This document shows positions 16,894 through 25,151 of a stretch of 64,000 bases of DNA, one piece after another (positions within the stretch are counted from its first letter, which is position 1; every line of letters begins with the position of its first letter). Below the pieces are notes generated by a model. That model did no database searches, had not been told where the DNA came from, and was given only the letters and a program-made list of their open reading frames with translations. The stretch covers positions 248,001-312,000 of the forward strand of contig NZ_JAOANI010000012.1 of NCBI RefSeq assembly GCF_025318105.1. The letters are read 5' to 3'. Both the position numbers and the translations under genes were made by a program. The DNA comes from Venatoribacter pacificus (GTDB lineage Bacteria; Pseudomonadota; Gammaproteobacteria; Pseudomonadales; Oceanobacteraceae).

Positions 16894-18969
16894 TTATTGC
16901 GCTAAGGCGACACCTGCGCTGCCGCTGCCATAGGTAAAGCTGGCCGACGTCATCCGCGGCTGATTATCCCGCGCTTCGATCACAAAACGGTATTCGCCCC
17001 CTGCTACCGGGTTATACCAGCGGCTTTCGTATTCCGCCATGCCGTTGTCGCTGTCATCGAGATAGCGTACTTCGATATCGTAGCCATCATCGTGCACCGG
17101 TTCGCCATTAATAATCAGCTGCTGCCACTGGTCACCGACTTTATGCTCGACACGCACCAGGCGCTGATCAAAGGCAATCTGATCCGGCCCGATGTCCTGC
17201 CACTGTACTGCGACGTAGCTTTCTTCATTTGGTTCTTCGGCACTTACCTCATGCGGAAGCTGCAGCCACTCGCGCTTGCCATTGCTGACAACAGCCTCCG
17301 GCAGGAAGTGGTTAACCTTCAGCTCATAACGCCATTCCGGTGTTAATTCCTGCACGCGGCCATCCTGCAGAAAATCCTGTGCCAGCGTACCCAGCTGCGC
17401 TGCCAGATAAGGCGTGGTGTACTGGCCATATAAGGTATGACCGCCTTCGTAATTCTGACGCGAGTATTCTTCCGGCGTGGTGGTGTAGCCAAAGTAACCG
17501 TTGGCGTTGCTGGCCACCCAGACGTATTTCACCCCCTGCCCGACCGCAGTAAAAGCGTCACTGACGGCGGTTGAAATCCGGCGACCGGATTCAGTCGTGG
17601 TTTCAAATGGCAGCGGCAGAATCACCATGTCGTTAATGCGCAGCAGCTGGAACATGACGGTATTCGGGAAGCTGTCTTTGGGCTCCAGCAGCGGCTGCAG
17701 GAAAGAGAACCCCAGATGGCGTTTGTTACCCTGACAGCCATCTTTAAAGAACCACCAGCGACGCGCCATCACATTGCCACCGTGGAAAAACGGAATCGCG
17801 CTCAGCCACGGTGTACGGCGCTCATAAGCACCCGCCGCGACGGTGTTGCCTACCGCTGCGTCATGGCAGATTTCTACGTCACCGGCTTTGGTGTGCTCAC
17901 GGATATTCAGCTCGCGCGCGGCACTGGCCAGCTGAATATCGCTGCTCAGCTCTGAGCCCAGTGCTTCAAACAGACTGATGGCTTCGCCACCGATACCCTG
18001 CCCCAGTTTTTTCGCGGCCTTCCAGTCGACATCAAAATGGCTGAAGTAGTTATCACCATGTTCTTCCAGTGCCGGTGCCATATCACCCTGAGTACCGGTA
18101 CTCAGCGCATGCACAACCGGCCATGAGGTTTTGTAGCGGTCGCGGATTTTCCACTCAAGATCCTTCTGCGCATAGGCAAACAGGTCAGCGTTATACACTT
18201 CAACCGGTACGCTCAGCGCCGTGGCATGTACTGAGAAACTGGAGAAGGCACCCAGCGGTTTATATTTTCCGTCATCGTCGCGCACATCCACCCGCACCAT
18301 ATACAGCGATGGGTTTACCGCCTCAAATTTAGCCTGTGGATCATCAAGCTCCACACCCTGTACATCGTTATTCAGCACATAAGAATCCAGGGAGCGGTTA
18401 CGGTTGTAGCCGTAAATGTCTTTTTTGCCGGTGGCGATTTTAGCCGGACGACGCGATTCATAAGCCTGAATAATGCCGGCACTGATCCGGCTTGCGGCAA
18501 ATTCAAGAAAGTCGGGTTCGAGCCACTGGCCGCTGGACATGTGCTTGTTATAAAAATCGTTATCAAAGAAATTCACCGGCGCCGAATGGCTGTGGGAAGC
18601 CGTAATGGCAATATCGCCTGGCTTAAGCCCGGTTTTTTCCGCTACCCGCGCCGCAACTTCGTGCTGCAATAATAACGATGCGGCGGTCAGGTCGGTCTGC
18701 ACCAGCGCCACGGACTGCCCTTTACCATCATTGATGTACACCACCCGCGCTTTGATGCGGGTACGGAAGCCCTGGCCACGGTTGGCCATCACCGAATAGC
18801 CACCCATCGGCATACCTGGCGGCGGCGTAATATCGACCGATACCGCACCTGCCGTCGGCACTTTTTCTGCCGCGATGTTATGAGCGGAAGGTTGCTGAAC
18901 AAAAATTTCCTGAGTAGCTGCGCAGCCCGTCAGCGAGACGAACACCAACAGCGAGAGAAGAACACGCAT
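16894..18969 (-). CDS. Neutral/alkaline ceramidase-family lipoprotein with altered nucleophile motif
   Basis: 691 residues with a lipoprotein signal (SLTGC, Cys16). Family features: DITPPPGMPMGGYS (47-59), the zinc site SHSHSAP (His126/His128), SSFSVHATAL (His248), PLPFETTTESGRR with the conserved Glu, NYEGGHTLYG, and a C-terminal beta domain (about 560-685). The enzymes cleave ceramide to sphingosine and fatty acid. The family's nucleophile motif, G-D-V-S-P-N as I recall it, reads GDMAPA here (295-300), so the Ser is Ala298. Zinc ligands are kept, nucleophile lost: substrate or activity may differ. Monocistronic, ending at its own terminator. Confidence 0.8.
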   Translation of the reverse strand: MRVLLSLLVFVSLTGCAATQEIFVQQPSAHNIAAEKVPTAGAVSVDITPPPGMPMGGYSVMANRGQGFRTRIKARVVYINDGKGQSVALVQTDLTAASLLLQHEVAARVAEKTGLKPGDIAITASHSHSAPVNFFDNDFYNKHMSSGQWLEPDFLEFAASRISAGIIQAYESRRPAKIATGKKDIYGYNRNRSLDSYVLNNDVQGVELDDPQAKFEAVNPSLYMVRVDVRDDDGKYKPLGAFSSFSVHATALSVPVEVYNADLFAYAQKDLEWKIRDRYKTSWPVVHALSTGTQGDMAPALEEHGDNYFSHFDVDWKAAKKLGQGIGGEAISLFEALGSELSSDIQLASAARELNIREHTKAGDVEICHDAAVGNTVAAGAYERRTPWLSAIPFFHGGNVMARRWWFFKDGCQGNKRHLGFSFLQPLLEPKDSFPNTVMFQLLRINDMVILPLPFETTTESGRRISTAVSDAFTAVGQGVKYVWVASNANGYFGYTTTPEEYSRQNYEGGHTLYGQYTTPYLAAQLGTLAQDFLQDGRVQELTPEWRYELKVNHFLPEAVVSNGKREWLQLPHEVSAEEPNEESYVAVQWQDIGPDQIAFDQRLVRVEHKVGDQWQQLIINGEPVHDDGYDIEVRYLDDSDNGMAEYESRWYNPVAGGEYRFVIEARDNQPRMTSASFTYGSGSAGVALAQ

Positions 18970-19219
18970 GAGAACGACCTTTATTGTTATTGTCTTGCAA
19001 TTGTGTACTTTTGTACCACACCACTATTCAGTGGTCACTATCCAAATCCGCCAGAGTGCTGCCAATCCGCGAACAGCCTGACAGACAACACGACGAAGCG
19101 GTTGCCGCTCAGATTACTTGTTTCGTCAGCGGAACAGTGAAATCGATACATTTCTGATTTCTGTATCAATTTGTATCTATTATCATTCCGCCTTTGCGAA
19201 CAGGACGTCCGGAGCCTTT
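18970..19219. other. Divergent promoter region, ceramidase-like / GlyGly-CTERM genes
   Basis: 250 bp between divergent start codons. One dyad, CCACT-ATTC-AGTGG at 19021-19034, is visible and could be an operator. No gene seen; an upstream extension of the next open frame from 19118 lacks any signal sequence. Confidence 0.4.
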
Positions 19220-20716
19220 ATGCGTTTTACCCCTTTTATCCCCGCCCTGCTGGCTTTTACCTCGGCACTCAGCGTTGCCGCGCCGCGTGATATCTATGAC
19301 AGCGACCACAACGGTCTGATTGAAATCGAAGATCTGCAGGATCTGAACGAGATCCGCAATAACACATCGGACGAGCACCCAAGTGAAATTCACGGCACCC
19401 ATCTGTACGGCGCCAATGGTGGTTGCGCGGCCAGCGGCTGTAATGGCTACGAGCTGACCCGCGACCTGAATTTCGACACCAACGGCAATGGCCGCTTCGA
19501 TGAAGGGGATCAGTTCTGGAATGACGGCAAAGGCTTTGAGCCGATTGGTAACTTCAACCTGAAGTTCGCCACAGAATTTCATGGCCAGGGCCACGCGTTA
19601 CTCAATCTCACGATCAATCGTCCCGGCGAGTACTTCACCGGACTGTTCGGCTATCTGGAACTCGCCAGCATTCATGACCTGAAACTGACCGCTGATATTA
19701 AAGGTGGTGGTAACTCCGGGGCATTGGCAGGCTATGCCTGGAGCAGCCTGTTCCAGAAAATTCAGGCCGAAACAAAAGTAACAGCCACCGCCAGCGAAGT
19801 ACAAAACTGCCAGCCATTCTGCGATGCCCGTGACAACGGCGGCCTGATCGGTTCAGGTGTAGAGCTGACCATTAACCGTATTCTGTTGAAAACCACCGTC
19901 AGCGGCGAAGAAAACAGCGGCGGACTGGTTGGATACCTCAGCGACAGCAATGTTGATGAAGCAGGCGTACAGAGCAACGTCAGCGGTGATCAAAATATCG
20001 GTGGCCTGGCTGGCAGAATGACAGCGACCTCGTCCACCAGCCCGAGCATCAGCAGTACGGTTAAACGCAGCTTTGTCGCCACCATTGCCAGCGGCCGGAC
20101 CCAAATCGGTGCTCTTGCAGGCGCCATGAACAAAACTGACATCAGTGACTCCCTGGCCAGTGGTACGGTCAATCTCGACGAACAGATTTATGCCCGTGCA
20201 GGTGGCATTACAGGCTCTATGGAAGACAGCTCGCTGTTACGGATTATCAGCACCGTGCGCTTACCAGAGGACAGCGACACCACCCGCTTTATCGGCGCTC
20301 TGACTGGTGAAAGCGGTGGAATGACGCTGACTGATGTAACAGACACCCACGCCGCCCGTGATCTGGCCAAGCGTGCCGAAGGTAAAGGATACGGTTCCCT
20401 GATTCCTAACCAGAACTTCGATCTGGCTCATATCCAGTGCGCCAGCGCCGCTGATGCCTGTGATGGCCTGCGGTTCAGCGATTGGGATAAGAGTAAAAAC
20501 AGTAAGAATGAAACACTGTGGGTGTTTGGCACTCAGGAACAGGCACCGGGGCTAAAACTCCCGCAAGCCATGTTAATGGATGGCAATGCTGATGGCATTA
20601 TCGATCCTGCCCCTGCCGATCCTGATCCAACAGAACCAGGCAAAAAATCCGGTTCCTCCGGAGGTGCCCTGATCTGGTTACTGGCGCTGGCTGCGGTTGT
20701 CCGTCGCCGTCGCTGA
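19220..20716 (+). CDS. GLUG-repeat surface protein with GlyGly-CTERM tail
   Basis: 498 residues from ATG at 19220, behind GGAG and giving a signal peptide ending SVA-APR. Calcium-binding-like loops follow (DSDHNGLIEIEDL, DTNGNGRFDEGD) with another near the C-terminus (DGNADGIIDP). The body carries at least six GLUG-type repeats (NSGALAGY, NSGGLVGY, NIGGLAGR, QIGALAGA, RAGGITGS, FIGALTGE). The end, GSSGGALIWLLALAAVV then RRRR, is a GlyGly-CTERM sorting signal: Gly-rich motif, membrane helix, Arg cluster. Such tails are cut by rhombosortase and the proteins usually exit by type II secretion, whose genes lie close by. Likely cell-surface or released; ligand unknown. Confidence 0.85.
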   Translation: MRFTPFIPALLAFTSALSVAAPRDIYDSDHNGLIEIEDLQDLNEIRNNTSDEHPSEIHGTHLYGANGGCAASGCNGYELTRDLNFDTNGNGRFDEGDQFWNDGKGFEPIGNFNLKFATEFHGQGHALLNLTINRPGEYFTGLFGYLELASIHDLKLTADIKGGGNSGALAGYAWSSLFQKIQAETKVTATASEVQNCQPFCDARDNGGLIGSGVELTINRILLKTTVSGEENSGGLVGYLSDSNVDEAGVQSNVSGDQNIGGLAGRMTATSSTSPSISSTVKRSFVATIASGRTQIGALAGAMNKTDISDSLASGTVNLDEQIYARAGGITGSMEDSSLLRIISTVRLPEDSDTTRFIGALTGESGGMTLTDVTDTHAARDLAKRAEGKGYGSLIPNQNFDLAHIQCASAADACDGLRFSDWDKSKNSKNETLWVFGTQEQAPGLKLPQAMLMDGNADGIIDPAPADPDPTEPGKKSGSSGGALIWLLALAAVVRRRR

Positions 20717-20740
20717 CAACCCACCCGACAGCACAACCCC

Positions 20741-20766
20741 CTTGCCCTGATAACATTCAGGGCAAG
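20741..20766. terminator. Palindromic terminator-like stem between convergent genes
   Basis: CTTGCCCTGA-TAACAT-TCAGGGCAAG, a perfect 10-bp stem. It lacks a T-run but sits between two convergent stop codons and reaches into the end of the GIY-YIG gene. Confidence 0.55.
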
Positions 20767-21047
20767 GAACGCTCTCCCCGCACCAGCTTCTCTTTTTCTG
20801 TTTTAGGCAGTTTCTTTACCCGCATTTCCGCACGCAACGCATCGCCATGTGCGCCCACCGCAGTTTGATAAACCAGGGTCAGAGGCCCGCGACCACGCAG
20901 GGCTCGGGCGGTTTTAGCGCCATTAGCACAGTGCTCGGCAAAGCGCCGTTCAACATCGGTGCTGATTCCGCAATACAACTGACCACTGGCCATACGGACC
21001 AGATACAGGTTCCAGTTAGAATCAGAATCCAGGGGCGACAGAGACAC
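20757..21047 (-). CDS. GIY-YIG nuclease domain protein, YhbQ/UPF0213 type
   Basis: 96 residues consisting of little more than a GIY-YIG domain: LYLVRMASGQLYCGISTDVERRFAEH at 14-39 (written here with spaces in mind: LYLV at 14, YCGI at 26) with the catalytic Arg in ERRF, then EMRVKKLPKTEKEKLV holding the conserved Glu and the basic helix. GTG start at 21047 with GAGGAA 5 nt before. Members are small single-domain nucleases; the biological target of YhbQ-type proteins is not settled. Confidence 0.85.
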   Translation of the reverse strand: MSLSPLDSDSNWNLYLVRMASGQLYCGISTDVERRFAEHCANGAKTARALRGRGPLTLVYQTAVGAHGDALRAEMRVKKLPKTEKEKLVRGERSLP

Positions 21048-21204
21048 AATAATTCCTCACGGTGGCAGGCTGAATGCAGACAGGTTCAGAGCCTGAACAG
21101 ACTAATTTAACAGGCCCGGATAAAAAGCCGTATCATACCGGTGCATCTGTGAATATTTCAGAGATGCTCCGACTCTCACCAAACCATCAATAAGTTGTAA
21201 CACT

Positions 21205-21858
21205 ATGCATGCTGTTTTCCGTGATCCCATCAGTGGCCTGACGCATCTGGCTGGTGCTGTTTTTGCTATTGTTGCCCTTTGCATTCTCGCCGCTCAGGCT
21301 GCCATGTACGGCGGCGTCTGGCACATGGTGTCTTTTATGATTTTTGGCGCCACACTGTTGCTGATGTTTGCCAGCAGTACGGTGTACCACCTGATACACG
21401 CCTCAGAAGACGTGATTCAGTGGCTGAAGCGTATCGACCATATGGCGATTTTTCTGCTCATTGCCGGTACCTATACGCCGATTTGTCTGGTACCACTGCA
21501 CGGCAGCAGCGGCTGGTGGCTGTTTGGCGTGGTCTGGGCGCTGGCGCTGACCGGTGTGATTCTTAAACTGGTATGGATCAGCGCGCCGCGCTGGTTCTCG
21601 ACGGTGATTTATGTACTGATGGGCTGGCTGGTGGTGTTTGTTTACCCGCTGCTGGATCAGATTCCTGCCGACGCACTGAAATGGATAACCTACGGTGGTC
21701 TCAGCTACACCATCGGCGCAGTGGTCTATACCACCAAATGGCCAAATCCCTGGCCAAAATGGTTTGGCTTTCACGAAATCTGGCATTTATTCGTGATCGG
21801 CGGTGGTTTCTGTCATTTCTGGGCCATCGCCTTTCATCTGGCCAAAGTACCGGTCTGA
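21205..21858 (+). CDS. trhA: Hemolysin III / TrhA family membrane protein
   Basis: 217 residues with seven predicted helices, of the PAQR superfamily. Conserved motifs: DPISGLTHLAGA at the N-terminus, MFASSTVYHLIH, RIDHMAIFLLIAGTYTP, and HEIWHLFVIGGGFCHFW, giving the histidines and Asp that form the family metal site. Bacterial members have been linked to membrane energetics and fluidity; the name hemolysin is historical. No operon partner is evident; arfB follows 74 nt later. Confidence 0.88.
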   Translation: MHAVFRDPISGLTHLAGAVFAIVALCILAAQAAMYGGVWHMVSFMIFGATLLLMFASSTVYHLIHASEDVIQWLKRIDHMAIFLLIAGTYTPICLVPLHGSSGWWLFGVVWALALTGVILKLVWISAPRWFSTVIYVLMGWLVVFVYPLLDQIPADALKWITYGGLSYTIGAVVYTTKWPNPWPKWFGFHEIWHLFVIGGGFCHFWAIAFHLAKVPV

Positions 21859-21932
21859 CAGCATTTTTACAGCAGCGCTGCGAGACAATGAGCACCATCA
21901 CCAACATTAGTAAGGCGACCCCCAAGTAACGC

Positions 21933-22367
21933 ATGAACGATATTACCGACCCGCTGTTTATCAGCCACAGCGTCAGCATTCCCTGGTCTGACATCGACAT
22001 GACCGCGATACGCGCCCAGGGCGCCGGCGGTCAGAACGTGAATAAAGTGTCCAGCGCTATTCATCTGCGTTTTAACGTTCAGGCATCCAACCTGCCGGAA
22101 TTTTATAAAGAGAAACTGCTCGCCCTGAGTGATCAGCGTATGACCCAGGACGGCGTTATTATTATCAAAGCGCAGCAATACCGCACCCAGGAACAGAACC
22201 GACTGGATGCTCTGACCCGCTTACAGCAATTAATTCAGAGCGTAACCAAAGTTCAGGCCAAACGCATCGCCACCCGTCCGACGCGCTCTGCGAAAAAGAA
22301 ACGGGTCGACAGTAAAACCAAACGCGGTGCGATTAAAAATATGCGCGGCAAGGTGAAGGATTTCTGA
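21933..22367 (+). CDS. arfB: Peptidyl-tRNA hydrolase ArfB (alternative ribosome rescue)
   Basis: 144 residues. The class-I release-factor GGQ motif is in RAQGAGGQNVNKV (about 28-40), and the tail is strongly basic (KRIATRPTRSAKKKRV, KTKRGAIKNMRGKVKDF), which enters the empty mRNA channel of a stalled ribosome. It frees peptidyl-tRNA on non-stop complexes independently of tmRNA. No codon-recognition domain, which separates it from RF1/RF2. Confidence 0.93.
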   Translation: MNDITDPLFISHSVSIPWSDIDMTAIRAQGAGGQNVNKVSSAIHLRFNVQASNLPEFYKEKLLALSDQRMTQDGVIIIKAQQYRTQEQNRLDALTRLQQLIQSVTKVQAKRIATRPTRSAKKKRVDSKTKRGAIKNMRGKVKDF

Positions 22368-22468
22368 GAATTACGGATGCCTATCTGGAACTGCTCCGGC
22401 TCGGACGCTGGCTGGATAAAAAAGCCAGCGAACGCTTCACCAGCCCAGGCCGCTAGCAGGCATAAAGT

Positions 22469-23293
22469 TTAAGCCCGCGCTTTGCGCACCAGGTCGTAAG
22501 CGGTCTGGATTTCCTGGGTTTTTTCTTTCGCCAGCTTCATCATTTCTTCCGGTAAACCTTTGGCCACCAGTTTGTCGGGATGATGCTGATTCATCAGCCG
22601 GCGATAGGCTTTTTTCAGCTCTTCATCGGAGGCTTCCGTCTTTACGCCAAGCACGGTATAAGCATCGCGCAACTGGCTTTGTGGCTGCGCGCCCGGCCGC
22701 GACTGCTGCTGGCGCTGACCGGCACCGCGCATCGCCGCCTGTACCCGACCATTAATCCATTCAAACTGAAAAGCCCCGATATCCAGCGCGCGACAGATGC
22801 GGTCAAACAGACGCCGTTCCTCGATCGACAGGCGGCCATCGGCATAAGCTACGCTGAGCTGAATTTCGAGAAACATCTGCGCCAGTCCGGCACGCTGAGC
22901 GAACAGCTCACGCAGGCGGTTCAGGTCGGGCATTAAATCGACATCCGGGTCTTTGCCTTCGGTAAAAAACTGGATGGCATTGGTGCGTTGCGGTCCGCTT
23001 AATCCCATCTGATCCATGATATGGCTGGCGGCATCAATTTCCTGCTCGCTGACCCGGCCATCGGCCTTGGCCAGCCGTCCCATCACACGGAAAGTCGCGC
23101 GGAAGAATACCTGCTGCACCTGCGCCCTTTCGCTGCGCGGCCCGGTCGATTCAACCGCACTCTGACCCAGCAACATTTTACCCAGCGTCTGATCAAACAG
23201 ATGCCCGGCAAAGGCACCCACCAGCAAACCAAAAGGGCCGCCGCTGAAAAGACCAATCACCGCACCCATTGCTTTACCAAACCAGAAATTCAT
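22469..23293 (-). CDS. djlA: DjlA-type membrane co-chaperone with TerB and J domains
   Basis: 274 residues: an N-terminal glycine-rich membrane helix (WFGKAMGAVIGLFSGGPFG), a TerB-like helical domain (about 58-175, KADGRVSEQEIDAA, AYADGRLSIEERRLF), and a C-terminal J domain (DAYTVLGVKTEASDEELKKAY, HHPDK) with the HPD needed to stimulate DnaK. The start overlaps the murU stop (ATGA), making it the third gene of amgK-murU-djlA. Confidence 0.92.
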   Translation of the reverse strand: MNFWFGKAMGAVIGLFSGGPFGLLVGAFAGHLFDQTLGKMLLGQSAVESTGPRSERAQVQQVFFRATFRVMGRLAKADGRVSEQEIDAASHIMDQMGLSGPQRTNAIQFFTEGKDPDVDLMPDLNRLRELFAQRAGLAQMFLEIQLSVAYADGRLSIEERRLFDRICRALDIGAFQFEWINGRVQAAMRGAGQRQQQSRPGAQPQSQLRDAYTVLGVKTEASDEELKKAYRRLMNQHHPDKLVAKGLPEEMMKLAKEKTQEIQTAYDLVRKARA

Positions 23294-23982
23294 AAAGCCG
23301 TCGTCCGCAGATAATCATCCAGTTCTGTCAGCCGCTGTGGCGTACCGACATCCACCCAGCGTTGACGCAGGTGAGTGCCACCCACTCGGCCGGCGTCCAT
23401 CGCCCTTCGCAGTAAGGGTGCCAGTGGAAATGCCCCCGCTTCCTGAGCGTCAAACAATTGTGGCCGCAACACACTGAGACCACTGAACGTCAGACGATCA
23501 TGGTGAATATTCCCGCCACTCAAAACCCTGCCATCACGCAGGGTAAAATCACCTGCGGGATTATGTTCCGGGTTATCCACCAGCCACACATGCGCCAAAT
23601 CATTCGCCAGTGAAACCTGCAACGCCTGCTGGTAATCCCAGTCGGTCCAGACATCACCATTCACCAGCAAAAACGGCTCCTGCCCTGCTGCGGTTAACAG
23701 CGGCAGTGCATGTAAAATACCGCCGCCGGTTTCCAGTGCTCTGGCCTCCGGCGAATACTGAATCTGCGCACCCAAAGCCGAACCATCGCCCAGCTGTTGC
23801 TCCAGCATATGACCGAGCCAGGCGTGATTAATTACCAGTTCAGTAATACCGGCGGCCACCAGTTTTTCAATGTGGTGAACAATCAGCGGTTTACCCGCCA
23901 GCGGCAGCAGAGGCTTGGGGCAGTTATCGGTCAGCGGCGCCATCCGGGTGCCGCGACCGGCGGCGAGAATCATGGCTTTCAT
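23290..23982 (-). CDS. murU: N-acetylmuramate 1-phosphate uridylyltransferase
   Basis: 230-residue nucleotidyltransferase: AAGRGTRMAPLT (nucleotide-binding loop), CPKPLLPLAGKPL with the conserved Lys, LETGGGILHALP and VNGDVWTDW (metal-binding Asp). MurU makes UDP-MurNAc from MurNAc 1-phosphate in the wall-recycling bypass of de novo MurA/MurB synthesis described in Pseudomonas, a route that confers fosfomycin tolerance there. Assignment rests on fold plus the coupled amgK gene (ATGA overlap) and the divergent lptD, the same neighbourhood as in Pseudomonas. Confidence 0.9.
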   Translation of the reverse strand: MKAMILAAGRGTRMAPLTDNCPKPLLPLAGKPLIVHHIEKLVAAGITELVINHAWLGHMLEQQLGDGSALGAQIQYSPEARALETGGGILHALPLLTAAGQEPFLLVNGDVWTDWDYQQALQVSLANDLAHVWLVDNPEHNPAGDFTLRDGRVLSGGNIHHDRLTFSGLSVLRPQLFDAQEAGAFPLAPLLRRAMDAGRVGGTHLRQRWVDVGTPQRLTELDDYLRTTAL

Positions 23983-25034
23983 TCGGCGCTGCTGTCTCGA
24001 CGCTGATCAGCACCTGCGCTCGGCAAAGTATCCAGCTGCGGGATAAATACATCGGCCAGCCACTGATGGAAGGCCGTGCATTCTTCATAACGGCCGCTGA
24101 TATCCAGCAGGTACTTACAGGTATTGGGAATATCCGCCAGATAACCACTTTTACCGTCTCGCAGATTGAGTCGTGCAAAAATTCCGGCAGCCTTTAAGTG
24201 ACGCTGCATCCCCATGAAATCAAAATCGCGCTGGAACTGATTCCATTCACCCAGATAAATCCCCTGCGGTCGTGCCTGCTCCCAGTAATACGCAGCCAGT
24301 TCATCGACCAGCGAGGTCGGCCAGCGTACATAGCAATCACGCAGCAGCGATACCAGATCGTAGGTAACAGGCCCGGCGACGGCATCCTGAAAATCAATCA
24401 CACCGAGCGAACCATCCGCACGCAGCATCAGATTACGCGAGTGATAATCGCGATGTACCGCCACCACCGGCTGTGCCAGCGCATTGGCTTTTAATAAGGC
24501 AAAGGTGTCGGCCAGCAGCTGTTCTTCTGCACTGCTCAGTGTCATGCCCAGTTGCTGCACACAGAGCCAATCGCGGAACAGCGCCATTTCCTGATCCAGC
24601 AACGCTGCATCGTAAACGGGCAGATCGGTTGTCGGTAATTCCTGAATATGCAGCAACTGGTCGATGGCCTGCTGATACAGGTGCTGTACCGCTGTCGCAC
24701 TGACGCCATCGGCGTGCAGGGCGGGCCACAGCATCTGGTCACCAAAGTCTTCCAGCAGCATAAAACCCTGATCAAAGTCGTGGGCCAGCACTTTGGGAAC
24801 AGCAACATCATGCTTATGCCAGGCTTGCGCTATGCGCACAAAACGTGGGTTATCTTCCTTATCGGCTGGCGCATCGACAGCGATCCAGCTGTGGTTAAAA
24901 CAACGCAGACGGAAGTAACGCCGGAAGCTGGCGTCGCCGGATACCATGTCCATTTCTGCGGTCACATTAAATTCAGAATGCTGGCGAATCATCGCCACCG
25001 CCCATTGAGCGAGATTGTCCCGCCGCTGATCCAT
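23979..25034 (-). CDS. amgK: N-acetylmuramate/N-acetylglucosamine anomeric kinase
   Basis: 351-residue aminoglycoside-phosphotransferase-like sugar kinase: GDASFRRYFRL near the N-terminus, MLLEDFGDQML hinge, HRDYHSRNLML (catalytic Asp) and GVIDFQDAVAGPVTYDLVSLL (metal-binding Asp). AmgK phosphorylates recovered MurNAc at the anomeric position, feeding MurU. First gene of amgK-murU-djlA; the start lies 117 bp from the divergent lptD start. Confidence 0.9.
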   Translation of the reverse strand: MDQRRDNLAQWAVAMIRQHSEFNVTAEMDMVSGDASFRRYFRLRCFNHSWIAVDAPADKEDNPRFVRIAQAWHKHDVAVPKVLAHDFDQGFMLLEDFGDQMLWPALHADGVSATAVQHLYQQAIDQLLHIQELPTTDLPVYDAALLDQEMALFRDWLCVQQLGMTLSSAEEQLLADTFALLKANALAQPVVAVHRDYHSRNLMLRADGSLGVIDFQDAVAGPVTYDLVSLLRDCYVRWPTSLVDELAAYYWEQARPQGIYLGEWNQFQRDFDFMGMQRHLKAAGIFARLNLRDGKSGYLADIPNTCKYLLDISGRYEECTAFHQWLADVFIPQLDTLPSAGADQRRDSSAE

Positions 25035-25151
25035 GCTGGCCTCTCAGGGTTAGTCGTTCTAGAATTGGGCGCCTTGCGCGGCACCCCGGTTAATAAGTTA
25101 CTGTGCGCGTTAAGATAACATACTCAATATGGATAGGCGCTACAGCCGCAC

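Noticed and set aside
21863..21888. Third copy of the 33-bp repeat
   Set aside because: ATTTTTACAGC and GACAAT match, but the middle differs and the spacing is one base longer; the match is too short to separate from chance.
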